A DNA stretch of 64,000 nucleotides from Bradyrhizobium sp. dw_78 (GTDB taxonomy: Bacteria > Pseudomonadota > Alphaproteobacteria > Rhizobiales > Xanthobacteraceae): positions 434,001 through 498,000 of the forward strand of contig NZ_JAAVUS010000003.1 of the NCBI RefSeq assembly GCF_018449525.1, written 5' to 3'. The stretch's first letter is position 1, and each line of letters starts with the position of its first letter. Position numbers and translations under genes: made by a program. Positions 15,818 to 24,902 of the stretch are shown one piece after another. The notes beneath the pieces were generated by a model, which ran no database searches, was not told where the DNA came from, and worked only from the letters and a program-made list of their open reading frames with translations.

Positions 15818-17139
15818 TGGAACGAGGCTTTAAGCAGCGACGGGTAGCGCAAGGCTTCCAGCCCGCCGCGCGCGGCATAATGCGCCAAGGCGACCCAGAG
15901 CCCGGCATTGCCGAACGAGCGCAGTGCGAACCACGCGGCAAGAAAGGTCGCGAGCGACAGCACCATCAGGTTGCGCATGTCGCGCGCCCAGGTCGCGCCG
16001 ATATAGACGCCGTCGAAGGCAAAGGCGAACACGCCGAGCAGTGGCGAGATAATGACGAAGATAAGATATATGCGCGCGTCATGCCGGACGTCGATGCTCG
16101 CGGTCATGACGTCGATCAGCCTTGGGCCGAACAGCGCGAACACCGCCGTTACCGCCAGCGCGAAACCAAAACCCCAGAATACCACCAGCCGCGTCGCGGT
16201 AGAGAAGGCGTCCTTATCGCGCGCGCCGTAAGCGCGGCCGCAGAGTTGTTCGGCGGCATTGGCAAGGCCGTCGAGAAAGAAGGCGCTGATCAGCAGGAAG
16301 TTATTCAGTATCGCGTTGGCGGCGAGCGTCACGTCGCCGGCACGTGCGCCCTGTGCGGTGAAAAACAGAAACACCGATATCAGTGCGGCGGTGCGGATCA
16401 TGATGTCGCGGTTGACCGAAAGCATGCGCATCAGCTTGGCGCGGTCGAACAGCGTGGTGCGCGGCACCGCCAGCCGGCCCTGCGAAAGGCGCCACGCGAT
16501 CAGGACGCCGATCGCAAGCCCGGTGGCTTCCGCGATAATTGCGGCGATCGCCGCACCCGCAATCCCGATGTCGAACACCAATACCAGCAGGATCGTCGCG
16601 GTCATGTTGATGAGGTTGATGGCGACCTGCACGCCGAGCGCCAGCGTGGCGCGCGCCTGCCCGATCAGCCAGCCCAGCACGACGTAATTCGCCAGCGCCA
16701 GCGGCGCCGACCAGATCCGGATGATGAAGTAGGTTCTGGCGGCGCGGGTGACGCCTTCGCTGCCGCCCATGGCGCCGAGCAGGACGGCGGCAAGCGGCAG
16801 TTGCAGCATGATCAGCCCCGCACCGATCAAGCCCGCGACGATAAAGCCGCGCACCAGGATCGCCCGGATCTCCTGCGTTTCGCCCGATCCGAGCGATTGC
16901 GCCGTAAAGGCCACCGTGCTCATGCGCAGGAAGGCGAACAGCCAGAACATGCAGTCGAACAGCACCGAGGCCATTGCGACGCCGCCGAGCAGCGTGGCGT
17001 CGCCGAGGCGGCCGATCGCAGTGGTCGAGACGATGCCGATCAGCGGCGTCGTCAGGTTCGCGACCATCGCGGGGCCGGCGATGGCAAAAACCTGCCCCGT
17101 CGTCACTTGGGAGGGAAGGCGTAACGGGCGTAATTCCAC
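15814..17139 (-). CDS. MATE family efflux transporter (DinF-like)
   Basis: A 441-residue inner-membrane protein with twelve predicted membrane segments. The N-terminal half begins GQVFAIAGPAMVANLTTPLIGIVSTTAIGRLG, typical of the MatE fold and of the DinF branch. It exports cationic or polyaromatic compounds by Na+ or H+ antiport; the substrate is unknown. The minus-strand neighbour upstream (MBL hydrolase) ends 14 bp before its start, so the two may be co-transcribed. Confidence 0.88.
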   Translation of the reverse strand: MELRPLRLPSQVTTGQVFAIAGPAMVANLTTPLIGIVSTTAIGRLGDATLLGGVAMASVLFDCMFWLFAFLRMSTVAFTAQSLGSGETQEIRAILVRGFIVAGLIGAGLIMLQLPLAAVLLGAMGGSEGVTRAARTYFIIRIWSAPLALANYVVLGWLIGQARATLALGVQVAINLINMTATILLVLVFDIGIAGAAIAAIIAEATGLAIGVLIAWRLSQGRLAVPRTTLFDRAKLMRMLSVNRDIMIRTAALISVFLFFTAQGARAGDVTLAANAILNNFLLISAFFLDGLANAAEQLCGRAYGARDKDAFSTATRLVVFWGFGFALAVTAVFALFGPRLIDVMTASIDVRHDARIYLIFVIISPLLGVFAFAFDGVYIGATWARDMRNLMVLSLATFLAAWFALRSFGNAGLWVALAHYAARGGLEALRYPSLLKASFH

Positions 17140-17153
17140 GTGGTTCGATGCCC

Positions 17154-17888
17154 CTAGAACTCGATGGCCATGCCGTCATCCGCGGCCGTATGGGCAAGCC
17201 TGTCGAGCCGCTCCAGCATGTCGTCGCCCATATGCGTCAGGATCAGCCGCTTCGGCCTGATCTCGGGCAGATGGGCTTCCAGCGTATTCAGGCTGAGATG
17301 GTTCTTCACTATCCTGTCGTAGGTATAGGCTTCGGCGACGAACAGATCGGCGTCGCGCGCCAGCGGGATCAGCGTCTCCGTCCACTCGGTGTCGGCGCTG
17401 TAGGCGAGGCTGCGGCCTTCCGCCTCGATCCGGTAGGCGAGGAACGGACCGCCCGACTCGCCATGCACGACCGGAAACGGCGTGACTTTCACATCACCGA
17501 AGCTGATTGTTTGCTCGGGCTTCAGTGCGACGATGGACAGATCGAATCTCTGTTTTGTGCCGGAAGAATTCTCGAACAGCGCCTCCATCACCTGCTTGAG
17601 CCGGGTTTCGATGCCTTCCGGCCCGGCGATGAGCAGCGGACGGCTGCGCCGGGAGAATTGCGCGTCGAGCAGCAGGAACGGCAGGCCGGCGAAATGATCG
17701 CCGTGGAAATGCGTGATCAGGACCAGATCGATATCGTTGCGGGCGATGCGGAGTCGCTTCAGCGCCGGCAGCGTGGAGGCTCCGCAATCGATCAGGAAAT
17801 TGACGCGCTCGCCGGTGACGTGAAAGCAGGTGTTGCCGCGGCCGCCGGAGCCGAACGCATCGCCGCAGCCGACAAATCGCAATTGCAT
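17154..17888 (-). CDS. MBL-fold metallohydrolase (RNase Z/PhnP-like)
   Basis: A cytosolic metallo-beta-lactamase-fold protein of 244 residues. The zinc motif HFHGDH is at residues 60-65 (THFHGDHFAG), with further ligands suggested by VVHGESGG, YSADTEWT and a late LTHMGDDM. The N-terminus MQLRFVGCGDAFGSGGRGNTC resembles the RNase Z and PhnP groups, but the long exosite arm of tRNase Z is missing, so a small-phosphodiester or unknown hydrolase is more likely than tRNA processing. It lies between two minus-strand membrane-protein genes at short spacing (24 and 14 bp) and may be in an operon with them. Confidence 0.85.
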   Translation of the reverse strand: MQLRFVGCGDAFGSGGRGNTCFHVTGERVNFLIDCGASTLPALKRLRIARNDIDLVLITHFHGDHFAGLPFLLLDAQFSRRSRPLLIAGPEGIETRLKQVMEALFENSSGTKQRFDLSIVALKPEQTISFGDVKVTPFPVVHGESGGPFLAYRIEAEGRSLAYSADTEWTETLIPLARDADLFVAEAYTYDRIVKNHLSLNTLEAHLPEIRPKRLILTHMGDDMLERLDRLAHTAADDGMAIEF

Positions 17889-17912
17889 CGGCTGTGACCT
17901 GCCTCGCGACGA

Positions 17913-18215
17913 TTATCGGGGGCGCGGCGTGCTGAACAGCCGGGACAACAGCCAGATCGGGATCACGATCACGGCGCCCAGCAGAAAGTAGCGCCACAAT
18001 CCGTTGATCGCGTCAAAGCCGAGGTCCCAGATCCGACGGAACAGCAGGCGGATGCTGTTGACGATATTCCAGGGGTCGAACCCGATCGCGGCCAGCACGA
18101 CGCCGACCAGGATCGACAGCAGGATCAGCCGGAACGCCACGGTCAGCGGCGAACCGCCGAGAAAGCGGGACAGCCCGTCATGGCTTGCCGGCAATTCCCT
18201 GGTGTCATTGGGCAT
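17913..18215 (-). CDS. Small membrane protein (DUF6460-like)
   Basis: A 100-residue protein with two hydrophobic segments (FRLILLSILVGVVLAAIGF and LGAVIVIPIWLLSRLF) separated by an amphipathic stretch (NIVNSIRLLFRRIWDLGF). It resembles the short rhizobial membrane proteins grouped as DUF6460. Function is unknown. It is the first gene of a probable minus-strand set with the MBL hydrolase and the MATE exporter. A family A repeat lies 36 bp upstream. Confidence 0.7.
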   Translation of the reverse strand: MPNDTRELPASHDGLSRFLGGSPLTVAFRLILLSILVGVVLAAIGFDPWNIVNSIRLLFRRIWDLGFDAINGLWRYFLLGAVIVIPIWLLSRLFSTPRPR

Positions 18216-18250
18216 CGGTCGTCTCCTGCGGATTCGAGGCGCATTCTATC

Positions 18251-18290
18251 GCGTTTTCAAGCGAAGTGGATACCGGTTCTACGGCAGAAG
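18251..18290 (+). repeat. Dispersed palindromic repeat, family A, copy 3 (shortened)
   Basis: GCGTTTTCAAGCGAAGTGGA then TACCGGTTCTACGGCAGAAG: the 5' half matches the family and the 3' half is lost. It lies between the ligase gene and the small membrane protein gene. Confidence 0.7.
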
Positions 18291-18316
18291 GCAGATGGGG
18301 AACCGGTCTGTCGCCG

Positions 18317-20044
18317 TCAATGGCTGCCGGCCGCTGTCGACTCGGTCTTCAGTATTTGCCGCAGCGTTTCCAGCCGGTCGGCTTCGCGCGGCGGTTTGTC
18401 CCAGCGCAGCCGGTTGATGCGCGGAAACCGCATCGCGACGCCGGATTTATGCCGCGGCGAGCGCGCCAGTCCCTCGAAGGCAACTTCCAGCACCAGCCCC
18501 TGATTCGGCTCATGCACCACATGCCGGACCGGACCGAATTTCTCGGTGGTGTTGCGGCGCACGAAGCGGTCGATCTGCACCAATTCCTCGTCGGTGAAAC
18601 CGAAATAGGCCTTGCCGACCGGCACCAATTGCTCGCCGTCCTCGCCCGAGGTCCAGACCCCGAAGGTGTAATCGGAATAATAGGACGAACGCTTGCCGTG
18701 GCCGCGCTGGGCGTACATCAGCACTGCGTCGATGACGTGCGGATCGCGCTTCCATTTCCACCATTGTCCTTTCGGGCGGCCGGGCAGATAGGGCGCGTCG
18801 CGGCGCTTCAGCATCACGCCCTCGACCGCCTCGGCATCCTCGCCCGCACCGGCGCCGGCCGGATCGGCGCGCGCGGCCTTCAGCGCGTCCCAATTGTCAA
18901 AGGGAATCGTCGACGACAGGTCGATCCTCGCGTCGTCAAGCTTTTTGACGAATGTCTCAAGCCGCGCGCGGCGTTCGGCGAATGGCAGTTCGCGCAGATC
19001 GCTCTCGTTGTCGGCCAGCAAATCATAGGCACGCAGATGGATCGGATAATCCTTCATCAGTTTTGGCGAGACCAGCTTGCGGTTCAAACGCTGCTGCAAC
19101 ACGTTGAAGGTCTGCACCCTGCCATCGCGCAGCACCAGCAATTCGCCGTCAATGGTGCCGGCTAGACGCAGCGACGGCAGCAGGTCGGGAAAGCTTTTGG
19201 TGATGTCTTCTCCGCTGCGCGAATAGAGTCGCATCTGCATGTTGCCGCGCTCGTCACGGCCGCTCACGGCCTGCACGCGGATACCATCCCATTTCCATTC
19301 CGCGATGTAGTCGGAGGCATCGAGTCCGGTGAAATCCGTATCCTCGATCGCATGCGCCAGCATCACTGGACGGAACGGCGCCGGATCGCGATTGACGGGC
19401 TTTTCACCGTGGCCCTCGAGCCAGGCGAACAGGTCGAGATAAGGCGGTGCCAGGCCCGGCCATAACAGTTCGATCTCATGCGGGTCCTTGTCGCCGAGCG
19501 CGCCGGCGGCGGTCTTGGCCAGCCGCGCCGAAATGCCGATCCGCATCGCGCCGGTGACCAGTTTCAACAGCGCCCAGCGGCCGGTTTCGTCAAGCTCGTC
19601 GAGCCAGCGCGCGAGCTGTTTCGGCAGCTCGGTCTTGCCGAGGGTACGCAGCGTGGTGACAACTTCGGTCAGCGTGGGCGGCGGGGGATTGTTGTGGAGG
19701 TTGTGTGTTTGCGGGCCATCATCGGTACCGCCCGTATGGTAGCCGGGAAAAGACTCGTTCTGATTGACCTCCCGCTTCGGCCACATCAGCGCCACCGTCT
19801 CCGAGAGGTCGCCGACGTAATCATAGGACAGCGCGAACAGCACCGGGTCGGTGCGGGCCGCGATCAGGTCGCGGATCAGGCCGGGCTTGGCGTGCTTGAA
19901 CGACAGCGCGCCGGTCAACGCCGCCAGCGCGTAGCCGCGATCGGGATCCTCGACCGCACGGAAATAGTTGGTAATCAGCCGCAGCTTGTTGTTGCGGCCG
20001 GGCTCGTAGGCCAGACGATCCAGCAGCTCGGCGAACCGGTTCAT
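18317..20044 (-). CDS. ATP-dependent DNA ligase (ligase-associated repair cluster type)
   Basis: Seals nicks using ATP. About 575 residues: an N-terminal DNA-binding helical domain (1-215), a nucleotidyltransferase core with the lysine motif EWKWDGIRVQ (Lys251), IDGELLV (motif III), EGVMLKRRD (motif IV) and KWKRD (motif V), and an OB domain at the end. It belongs to the ligase type encoded with an MBL exonuclease, an Lhr-like helicase and a PdeM phosphoesterase, all present here. The frame is open far upstream, but the ATG at 20044 overlaps the exonuclease stop (ATGA). An Asn/Pro/His-rich insert at about residues 93-123 looks like a flexible loop. Confidence 0.93.
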   Translation of the reverse strand: MNRFAELLDRLAYEPGRNNKLRLITNYFRAVEDPDRGYALAALTGALSFKHAKPGLIRDLIAARTDPVLFALSYDYVGDLSETVALMWPKREVNQNESFPGYHTGGTDDGPQTHNLHNNPPPPTLTEVVTTLRTLGKTELPKQLARWLDELDETGRWALLKLVTGAMRIGISARLAKTAAGALGDKDPHEIELLWPGLAPPYLDLFAWLEGHGEKPVNRDPAPFRPVMLAHAIEDTDFTGLDASDYIAEWKWDGIRVQAVSGRDERGNMQMRLYSRSGEDITKSFPDLLPSLRLAGTIDGELLVLRDGRVQTFNVLQQRLNRKLVSPKLMKDYPIHLRAYDLLADNESDLRELPFAERRARLETFVKKLDDARIDLSSTIPFDNWDALKAARADPAGAGAGEDAEAVEGVMLKRRDAPYLPGRPKGQWWKWKRDPHVIDAVLMYAQRGHGKRSSYYSDYTFGVWTSGEDGEQLVPVGKAYFGFTDEELVQIDRFVRRNTTEKFGPVRHVVHEPNQGLVLEVAFEGLARSPRHKSGVAMRFPRINRLRWDKPPREADRLETLRQILKTESTAAGSH

Positions 20045-21081
20045 GCCTCGGTGTCCTCGCCCGCCGGCAGCGTTTCGCTGTCGTCCTCGTCGCCATAGCC
20101 GACCAGATCGAGCGGCCGCGCGGAAAGGCCGCGTGTCTTGCACCAATGCACCAGCGCGTCTTCCTGGCCGTGCGTCACCCAGACTTCGCCGGCGCCGGTG
20201 GCGCCGATCGTCGCTGTCAGCCCGTCCCAATCGGCGTGGTCCGAGATCACCAGCGGCAGTTCGACGCCGCGCTGCCGGGCGCGGGCGCGCACCCGCATCC
20301 AGCCCGAGGCGAAGGCGGTGACCGGATCGGGAAACCGCCGCGTCCAGATATCCGAGATGGCCGTGGGCGGCGCCAGCGTGATCGTGCCGGCCAGATCGGC
20401 TTTCTTCATGCCTTTCACCGGACGCAGATCGCCAAGCGCCACACCCCGGCTTTCGTAATAGCGCGTGATCTTTTCCATCGCGCCGTGCAGGTAGACCGGC
20501 GCGTCGTAACCGGCCGCGCGCAGCAACGCGATCACGCGTTGCGCCTTGCCGAGCGAATAGGCGCCGACCAGATGCGCGCGCTCCGGAAACAGCGCCACCG
20601 ACGCCAGCAGCTTGTTCACTTCGTCGGCAGCGTCGCCGTGGCGAAACACCGGCAGCCCGAACGTGGCCTCGGTGATGAAGACGTCGCAGGACACCACTTC
20701 GAACGGCGCGCAGGTCGGATCGGGCGCATCCTTGTAGTCTCCGGAGGCGACGATGCAGGTGTCCTTGCAGGAGACCGCGATCTGGGCCGAGCCCAGCACA
20801 TGGCCGGCGGGATGGAATTTGACGGTGACGTCGCCGAGCCGGATTTCCTCGCCATAGCGGATCGCTTGCGTGGCCGCGGCAAAATTGTCTCCGTAGCGCA
20901 GCCGCATCATGTCGAGCGTTTCCTGCGTGGCCAGCACAGCGCCGTGACCGGGGCGGGCGTGATCGGAATGGCCGTGGGTGATGACCGCGCGCTCGACTGG
21001 CCGCACCGGATCGATATGAAAGCCGCCCGGCTTGCAGCACAGGCCGGCAGGGGCAGGCATCAGAATATCCTGTGGACGCAT
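20041..21081 (-). CDS. Ligase-associated DNA exonuclease (MBL/beta-CASP)
   Basis: A 346-residue nuclease of the metallo-beta-lactamase/beta-CASP group, related to SNM1/Artemis-type DNA nucleases. Zinc motifs are HGHSDH at residues 36-41 and AGHVLGSAQ; the beta-CASP part contains VFITEATFGLP and LVISDHADWDGL. It is translationally coupled to the DNA ligase downstream (4-bp overlap) and probably trims ends before ligation. This exonuclease-ligase pair occurs in many bacteria with the helicase and phosphoesterase found 1-4 kb away here on the other strand. Confidence 0.92.
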   Translation of the reverse strand: MRPQDILMPAPAGLCCKPGGFHIDPVRPVERAVITHGHSDHARPGHGAVLATQETLDMMRLRYGDNFAAATQAIRYGEEIRLGDVTVKFHPAGHVLGSAQIAVSCKDTCIVASGDYKDAPDPTCAPFEVVSCDVFITEATFGLPVFRHGDAADEVNKLLASVALFPERAHLVGAYSLGKAQRVIALLRAAGYDAPVYLHGAMEKITRYYESRGVALGDLRPVKGMKKADLAGTITLAPPTAISDIWTRRFPDPVTAFASGWMRVRARARQRGVELPLVISDHADWDGLTATIGATGAGEVWVTHGQEDALVHWCKTRGLSARPLDLVGYGDEDDSETLPAGEDTEA

Positions 21082-21119
21082 TCCGACTATATAGGGCGGC
21101 GGGGTCCTGATTTTTAGCC

Positions 21120-21240
21120 GTCATGCGCGGGCTTGACCCGCGCATCCATCTCCGAAAGAATCTTGGGTCAATGGATCGCCAGATCGCAAGCGGGTTTACG
21201 TCGTCTGCGCAAGGCGAACGACCACGCCCGATAATGACGG
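21120..21240. repeat. Hairpin-rich intergenic repeat in the divergent exonuclease/methyltransferase promoter
   Basis: It begins GTCATGCGCGGGCTTGACCC with GCGGG..CCCGC pairing and ends CCCGATAATGACGG, so its outer ends GTCAT/ATGAC are complementary. It fills most of the 174-bp divergent gap and ends 15 bp before the methyltransferase ATG, so any promoters there overlap it. Confidence 0.6.
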
Positions 21241-21255
21241 ATTTAGTTCCAAAAA

Positions 21256-22197
21256 ATGCCTGCGCGCCTGTTTCTGTCTTCCGGCAATCTGGTCGCCGAC
21301 CGCCGGTTCGAATTTGCACGTGATCTGCGATTGAAGGGCGATCTCGTTGCTGCGGCGGATCTGCTTGTTCAGGCCGTCGAACTGGCCCCGGATTTCGCAT
21401 CGGCCTGGTTCACGCTCGGCGAAATCCGCGACGAACTCGGCCAGCGCGCGGCGGCGATCACGGCGTTCCGGCGGACGCTCGCCGCCGATCCCGACGATCG
21501 CCACGGCGCCAGCCTTCGTTTGACGCGGCTCGGCGCCGAACAACTGGCGGCGATGCCGAAGGCCTATGTGCAGGCGCTGTTCGATCAATATGCGCCGCGG
21601 TTCGAGGCCTCGCTGGTCGGCGACCTCGGTTATCGCGGTCCGGCGCTGTTGTTCAAGGCGGTGCTTGCGGTCCGGTCGGCTGCACGCAAGCCCGCTTTCT
21701 TCAAGCGCGCCATCGATCTCGGCTGCGGCACCGGTCTGGCGGCCAGGGCCTTTGCCAGGGAAGTCGATCGGTTCATCGGCATCGATCTGTCGGCGCGCAT
21801 GATCGAACAGGCGCGCGCCACCGGCCTGTATGCGGAGCTGGACGTCGCCGACATGGTGCAGGGGTTGCGCGGCCGGCCCGATGCCAGCGCCGACCTGGTT
21901 CTGGCCGCGGATGCGATGGTCTATGTGGCCGATCTCGTGCCGGTGTTGAACGAAGCTAGGCGCGTGCTTGTGGCGGGCGGCCTGTTGGCCTTCACGGTCG
22001 AAACCCATGACGGCGAAAGCACCGGCGGCGACGGCGTCATCCTCGGCGAAGGGCTGCGCTACGCCCATAGTGCGCCTCATGTGCGCGCCGCAGTCGAGGC
22101 CGCCGGCCTCAAATTGTCGCTCTGCGAGAATCTGTCAGCCCGCAACGAGGATCATATGCCTGTGCCCGGCCTGGTCGCGGTGGCCACCAAGGGCTGA
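21256..22197 (+). CDS. TPR-containing SAM-dependent methyltransferase
   Basis: 313 residues. The first 90 form two or three tetratricopeptide-like helix pairs (GDLVAAADLLVQAVELAPDF, LGQRAAAITAFRRTL). A class I methyltransferase domain follows, with motif I IDLGCGTGLAARAF (154-160 core), an acidic FIGIDLSARM and the post-motif LVLAADAMVYVADL. The target is unknown; TPR repeats suggest a protein partner or substrate. It is the first plus-strand gene of the repair island, 60 bp ahead of lhr, and shares the divergent region with the exonuclease. The start ATG has no recognisable Shine-Dalgarno. Confidence 0.85.
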   Translation: MPARLFLSSGNLVADRRFEFARDLRLKGDLVAAADLLVQAVELAPDFASAWFTLGEIRDELGQRAAAITAFRRTLAADPDDRHGASLRLTRLGAEQLAAMPKAYVQALFDQYAPRFEASLVGDLGYRGPALLFKAVLAVRSAARKPAFFKRAIDLGCGTGLAARAFAREVDRFIGIDLSARMIEQARATGLYAELDVADMVQGLRGRPDASADLVLAADAMVYVADLVPVLNEARRVLVAGGLLAFTVETHDGESTGGDGVILGEGLRYAHSAPHVRAAVEAAGLKLSLCENLSARNEDHMPVPGLVAVATKG

Positions 22198-22257
22198 TTT
22201 TCTGGTCCGCTCGACCGTGGGCCCGCCCTCGACGAAACGACTCCCACGGCTTAGCTC

Positions 22258-24897
22258 TTGGGCGTGCCAGGCATTCCCCTAACCGCACCATCGGCCGAGA
22301 CGGCCGCGCTACTGCCGGACCGTTTCCGCCAATGGTTCGCCGCGCGTGGCTGGTCGCCGCGCCGACATCAATTGGCGCTGCTCGAAAAAGCCCGCGACGA
22401 GCGCTCGGCGCTGTTGATCGCACCCACCGGCGCCGGCAAGACGCTGGCCGGGTTTCTGCCGACCTTGGTGGAGCTGTCCGATTTATCGCCATCTGCCCGC
22501 TCTGCTCTCCTCCTGCCGCGCAGCGGTGGGGCGGGGGGAGGGGAGACTTTCGCGCCGCCGTCGCGGGCTGAATTCATCTCCACCGGGCGCGGCGTGCAGA
22601 AGAGCCGCGGCCTCCACACGCTCTACATCTCGCCGTTGAAGGCGCTCGCGGTCGATATCGCGCGCAATCTGGAAGCGCCGATCGCCGAGATGGGATTGCC
22701 GATCAAGGTCGAGACCCGCACCGGCGATACGCCGGTGTCGCGGCGGCAGCGCCAACGGCGCTACCCGCCGGACATCCTGCTCACCACGCCCGAGCAGCTG
22801 GCGCTGCTATTGTCCTCCGACGATGCGCCGTTCCTGTTTTCTTCACTGAAGCGCGTCGTGCTCGACGAGCTGCATGCGCTGGTGACCTCGAAGCGCGGCG
22901 ATCTGTTGTCGCTCGGTCTGGCGCGGCTATGGCGGCTGGCGCCGCAGATGCGGGCCATCGGCCTGTCGGCGACGGTCGCCGAGCCGGAATCGCTGGCGCG
23001 ATTCCTGGTGCCGCAACGCGGCGGCAAAAGCGACACCGCCGATCTCGTCATTGCCGGCGGCGCGGCCGCGCCCATCGTCGAGATGCTCGACACGCGCGAA
23101 CGGCTGCCCTGGGCTGGGCACACCGCGCGTCACGCGCTCAGCGAGATCTACGATCTGATCAAGCACAACAAGACCACGCTGGTGTTCGTCAACACCCGGA
23201 GCCAGGCCGAGATGCTGTTTCAGGATCTGTGGCGCATGAACGACGACGGGCTGGCGATCGCGCTGCATCACGGCTCGCTCGATGTCGCGCAGCGCCGCAA
23301 GGTCGAGGAGGCGATGGCGACGGGCAAGCTGCGTGGTGTGGTCTGCACCTCCTCGCTCGATCTCGGCGTCGACTGGGGCGATGTCGATCTCGTCATCAAT
23401 ATCGGCGCGCCCAAGGGGTCGTCGCGGCTGATGCAGCGGATCGGCCGCGCCAATCACCGCATCGATGAAGCCTCGCGCGCGGTGCTGGTGCCGGCCAACC
23501 GCTTCGAGGTGCTGGAGTGCCGGGTCGCGATCGACGCCATCGCCGAAAACGCGCAGGACACGCCGCCGCTGCGGACCGGCGCGCTGGATGTGCTGGCGCA
23601 GCACGTGCTCGGCTGCGCCTGCGGCGAACCGTTCCTGTCGGATGAGCTTTATCAGGAGGTGCTGACAGCTGCGCCTTACGCCAACTTAACGCGAAGCGAT
23701 TTCGATGATGTGGTCGATTTCGTCGCCACCGGCGGTTATGCGCTGAAGACCTATGAGCGTTTCGCCCGCATCAAGCAGGACAAGTCCGGCCGCTGGCGCG
23801 TCGCCAATCCGCGGGTACGGCAAAGTTATCGCCTGAATGTCGGCACCATTGTTGAAGACACCATGCTGAAGGTGCGCTTGGTGCGCTCGCGCGGCGGTGG
23901 TTCGGGTTTGACCGGCATGGTGGGGCGCGGCGGCCGCATGCTCGGCGAGATCGAGGAAGCCTTCATCGAAGGTCTCGTGATTGGCGATACCTTCGTCTTT
24001 GGCGGCGAGGTGGTGCGTTACGAAGCGTTGGTGGAAGATCAGGTCTACGTTTCCCGCGCCAATGACAAGGACGCCAAAGTGCCGTCCTATATGGGCGGCA
24101 AGTTTCCGCTCTCGACCTATCTGGCCGAGCGCGTCCGCAAATTGCTGGACGACAAACGTGCGTGGAGCGGTTTGCCGGACCAGGTGCGCGACTGGCTGAC
24201 GCTGCAAAAGGATTTCTCGCGGGTGCCCGGCGTGCGCGAGCTTCTGGTCGAGACTTTTCCCCGTGCCAACAAGCATTACCTCGTCTGTTATCCGTTCGAG
24301 GGACGGCTGGCGCACCAGACGCTCGGCATGTTGCTGACGCGACGGATGGAGCGGGCCCGGGTGCGGCCGCTCGGCTTCGTCGCCAATGAATATGCGCTGG
24401 CGGTGTGGGGACTCGGCGACATGTCGTTCATGATCCGCCACGGCCAACTCGATCTCGATGCGCTGTTCGATCCGGATATGCTGGGCGACGACCTCGAAGC
24501 CTGGCTTGCGGAATCGGCGCTGATGAAACGCACCTTCCGGACCTGCGCGGTGATTTCCGGCCTGATCGCGCGGCGTTTCACCGGCGAAGAGAAAAGCCGC
24601 CGCCAGGTGCTGTTCTCGACCGACCTGATCTATGACGTCCTGCGCAAGCACCAGCCCGATCACGTGCTGTTGCGCGCCGCGCGGGCCGACGCGGCGACCG
24701 GGTTGCTCGATCTGCGACGGCTCGGCGACATGCTGTCGCGCATCCAGGGGCGGATCATCCATCGGGAACTCGACCATGTTTCGCCGCTGGCGGTGCCGGT
24801 GATGCTGGAAATCGGCCGCGAGTCGGTTTATGGCGAAGCCTCCGACGAGCTGTTGGCGGAAGCCGCCGACGAACTCGTCAAAGAGGCAACCGGATAG
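22258..24897 (+). CDS. Lhr-like DExH-box DNA helicase (ligase-associated)
   Basis: A superfamily 2 helicase of 879 residues. Walker A APTGAGKT is at 55-62, DELH at about 203-206, motif III GLSATV, and the C-terminal RecA-domain motifs are SSLDLGVDWGDVDLVIN and RIGRANHR; a winged-helix/Lhr core domain follows. It translocates on single-stranded DNA and unwinds DNA or RNA:DNA in the studied homologues. Between motif I and the LYISPLKALAVD block there are about 40 low-complexity residues (76-117) encoded by GC-rich hairpin DNA (22490-22610), which the family normally lacks. The TTG at 22258 is the only start giving the full N-terminus, but no good ribosome binding site is seen. Confidence 0.93.
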   Translation: MGVPGIPLTAPSAETAALLPDRFRQWFAARGWSPRRHQLALLEKARDERSALLIAPTGAGKTLAGFLPTLVELSDLSPSARSALLLPRSGGAGGGETFAPPSRAEFISTGRGVQKSRGLHTLYISPLKALAVDIARNLEAPIAEMGLPIKVETRTGDTPVSRRQRQRRYPPDILLTTPEQLALLLSSDDAPFLFSSLKRVVLDELHALVTSKRGDLLSLGLARLWRLAPQMRAIGLSATVAEPESLARFLVPQRGGKSDTADLVIAGGAAAPIVEMLDTRERLPWAGHTARHALSEIYDLIKHNKTTLVFVNTRSQAEMLFQDLWRMNDDGLAIALHHGSLDVAQRRKVEEAMATGKLRGVVCTSSLDLGVDWGDVDLVINIGAPKGSSRLMQRIGRANHRIDEASRAVLVPANRFEVLECRVAIDAIAENAQDTPPLRTGALDVLAQHVLGCACGEPFLSDELYQEVLTAAPYANLTRSDFDDVVDFVATGGYALKTYERFARIKQDKSGRWRVANPRVRQSYRLNVGTIVEDTMLKVRLVRSRGGGSGLTGMVGRGGRMLGEIEEAFIEGLVIGDTFVFGGEVVRYEALVEDQVYVSRANDKDAKVPSYMGGKFPLSTYLAERVRKLLDDKRAWSGLPDQVRDWLTLQKDFSRVPGVRELLVETFPRANKHYLVCYPFEGRLAHQTLGMLLTRRMERARVRPLGFVANEYALAVWGLGDMSFMIRHGQLDLDALFDPDMLGDDLEAWLAESALMKRTFRTCAVISGLIARRFTGEEKSRRQVLFSTDLIYDVLRKHQPDHVLLRAARADAATGLLDLRRLGDMLSRIQGRIIHRELDHVSPLAVPVMLEIGRESVYGEASDELLAEAADELVKEATG

Positions 24898-24902
24898 AGA
24901 CT

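Noticed and set aside
15805..17124. Long plus-strand open frame (439 codons) opposite the MATE gene
   Set aside because: Its product is rich in Arg, Gln, Asp and His with no domain, and the opposite strand encodes a clear membrane transporter. It is a GC-driven shadow.
20146..21117. Plus-strand open frame (323 codons) opposite the MBL exonuclease
   Set aside because: Arg/Gly/His-rich composition typical of antisense frames; the exonuclease has clear metal motifs.
20045..21400. Upstream extension of the ligase frame giving a 1,027-residue protein
   Set aside because: It lies antiphase within the exonuclease gene and is Arg-rich nonsense; the ATG overlap at 20044 is the real start.
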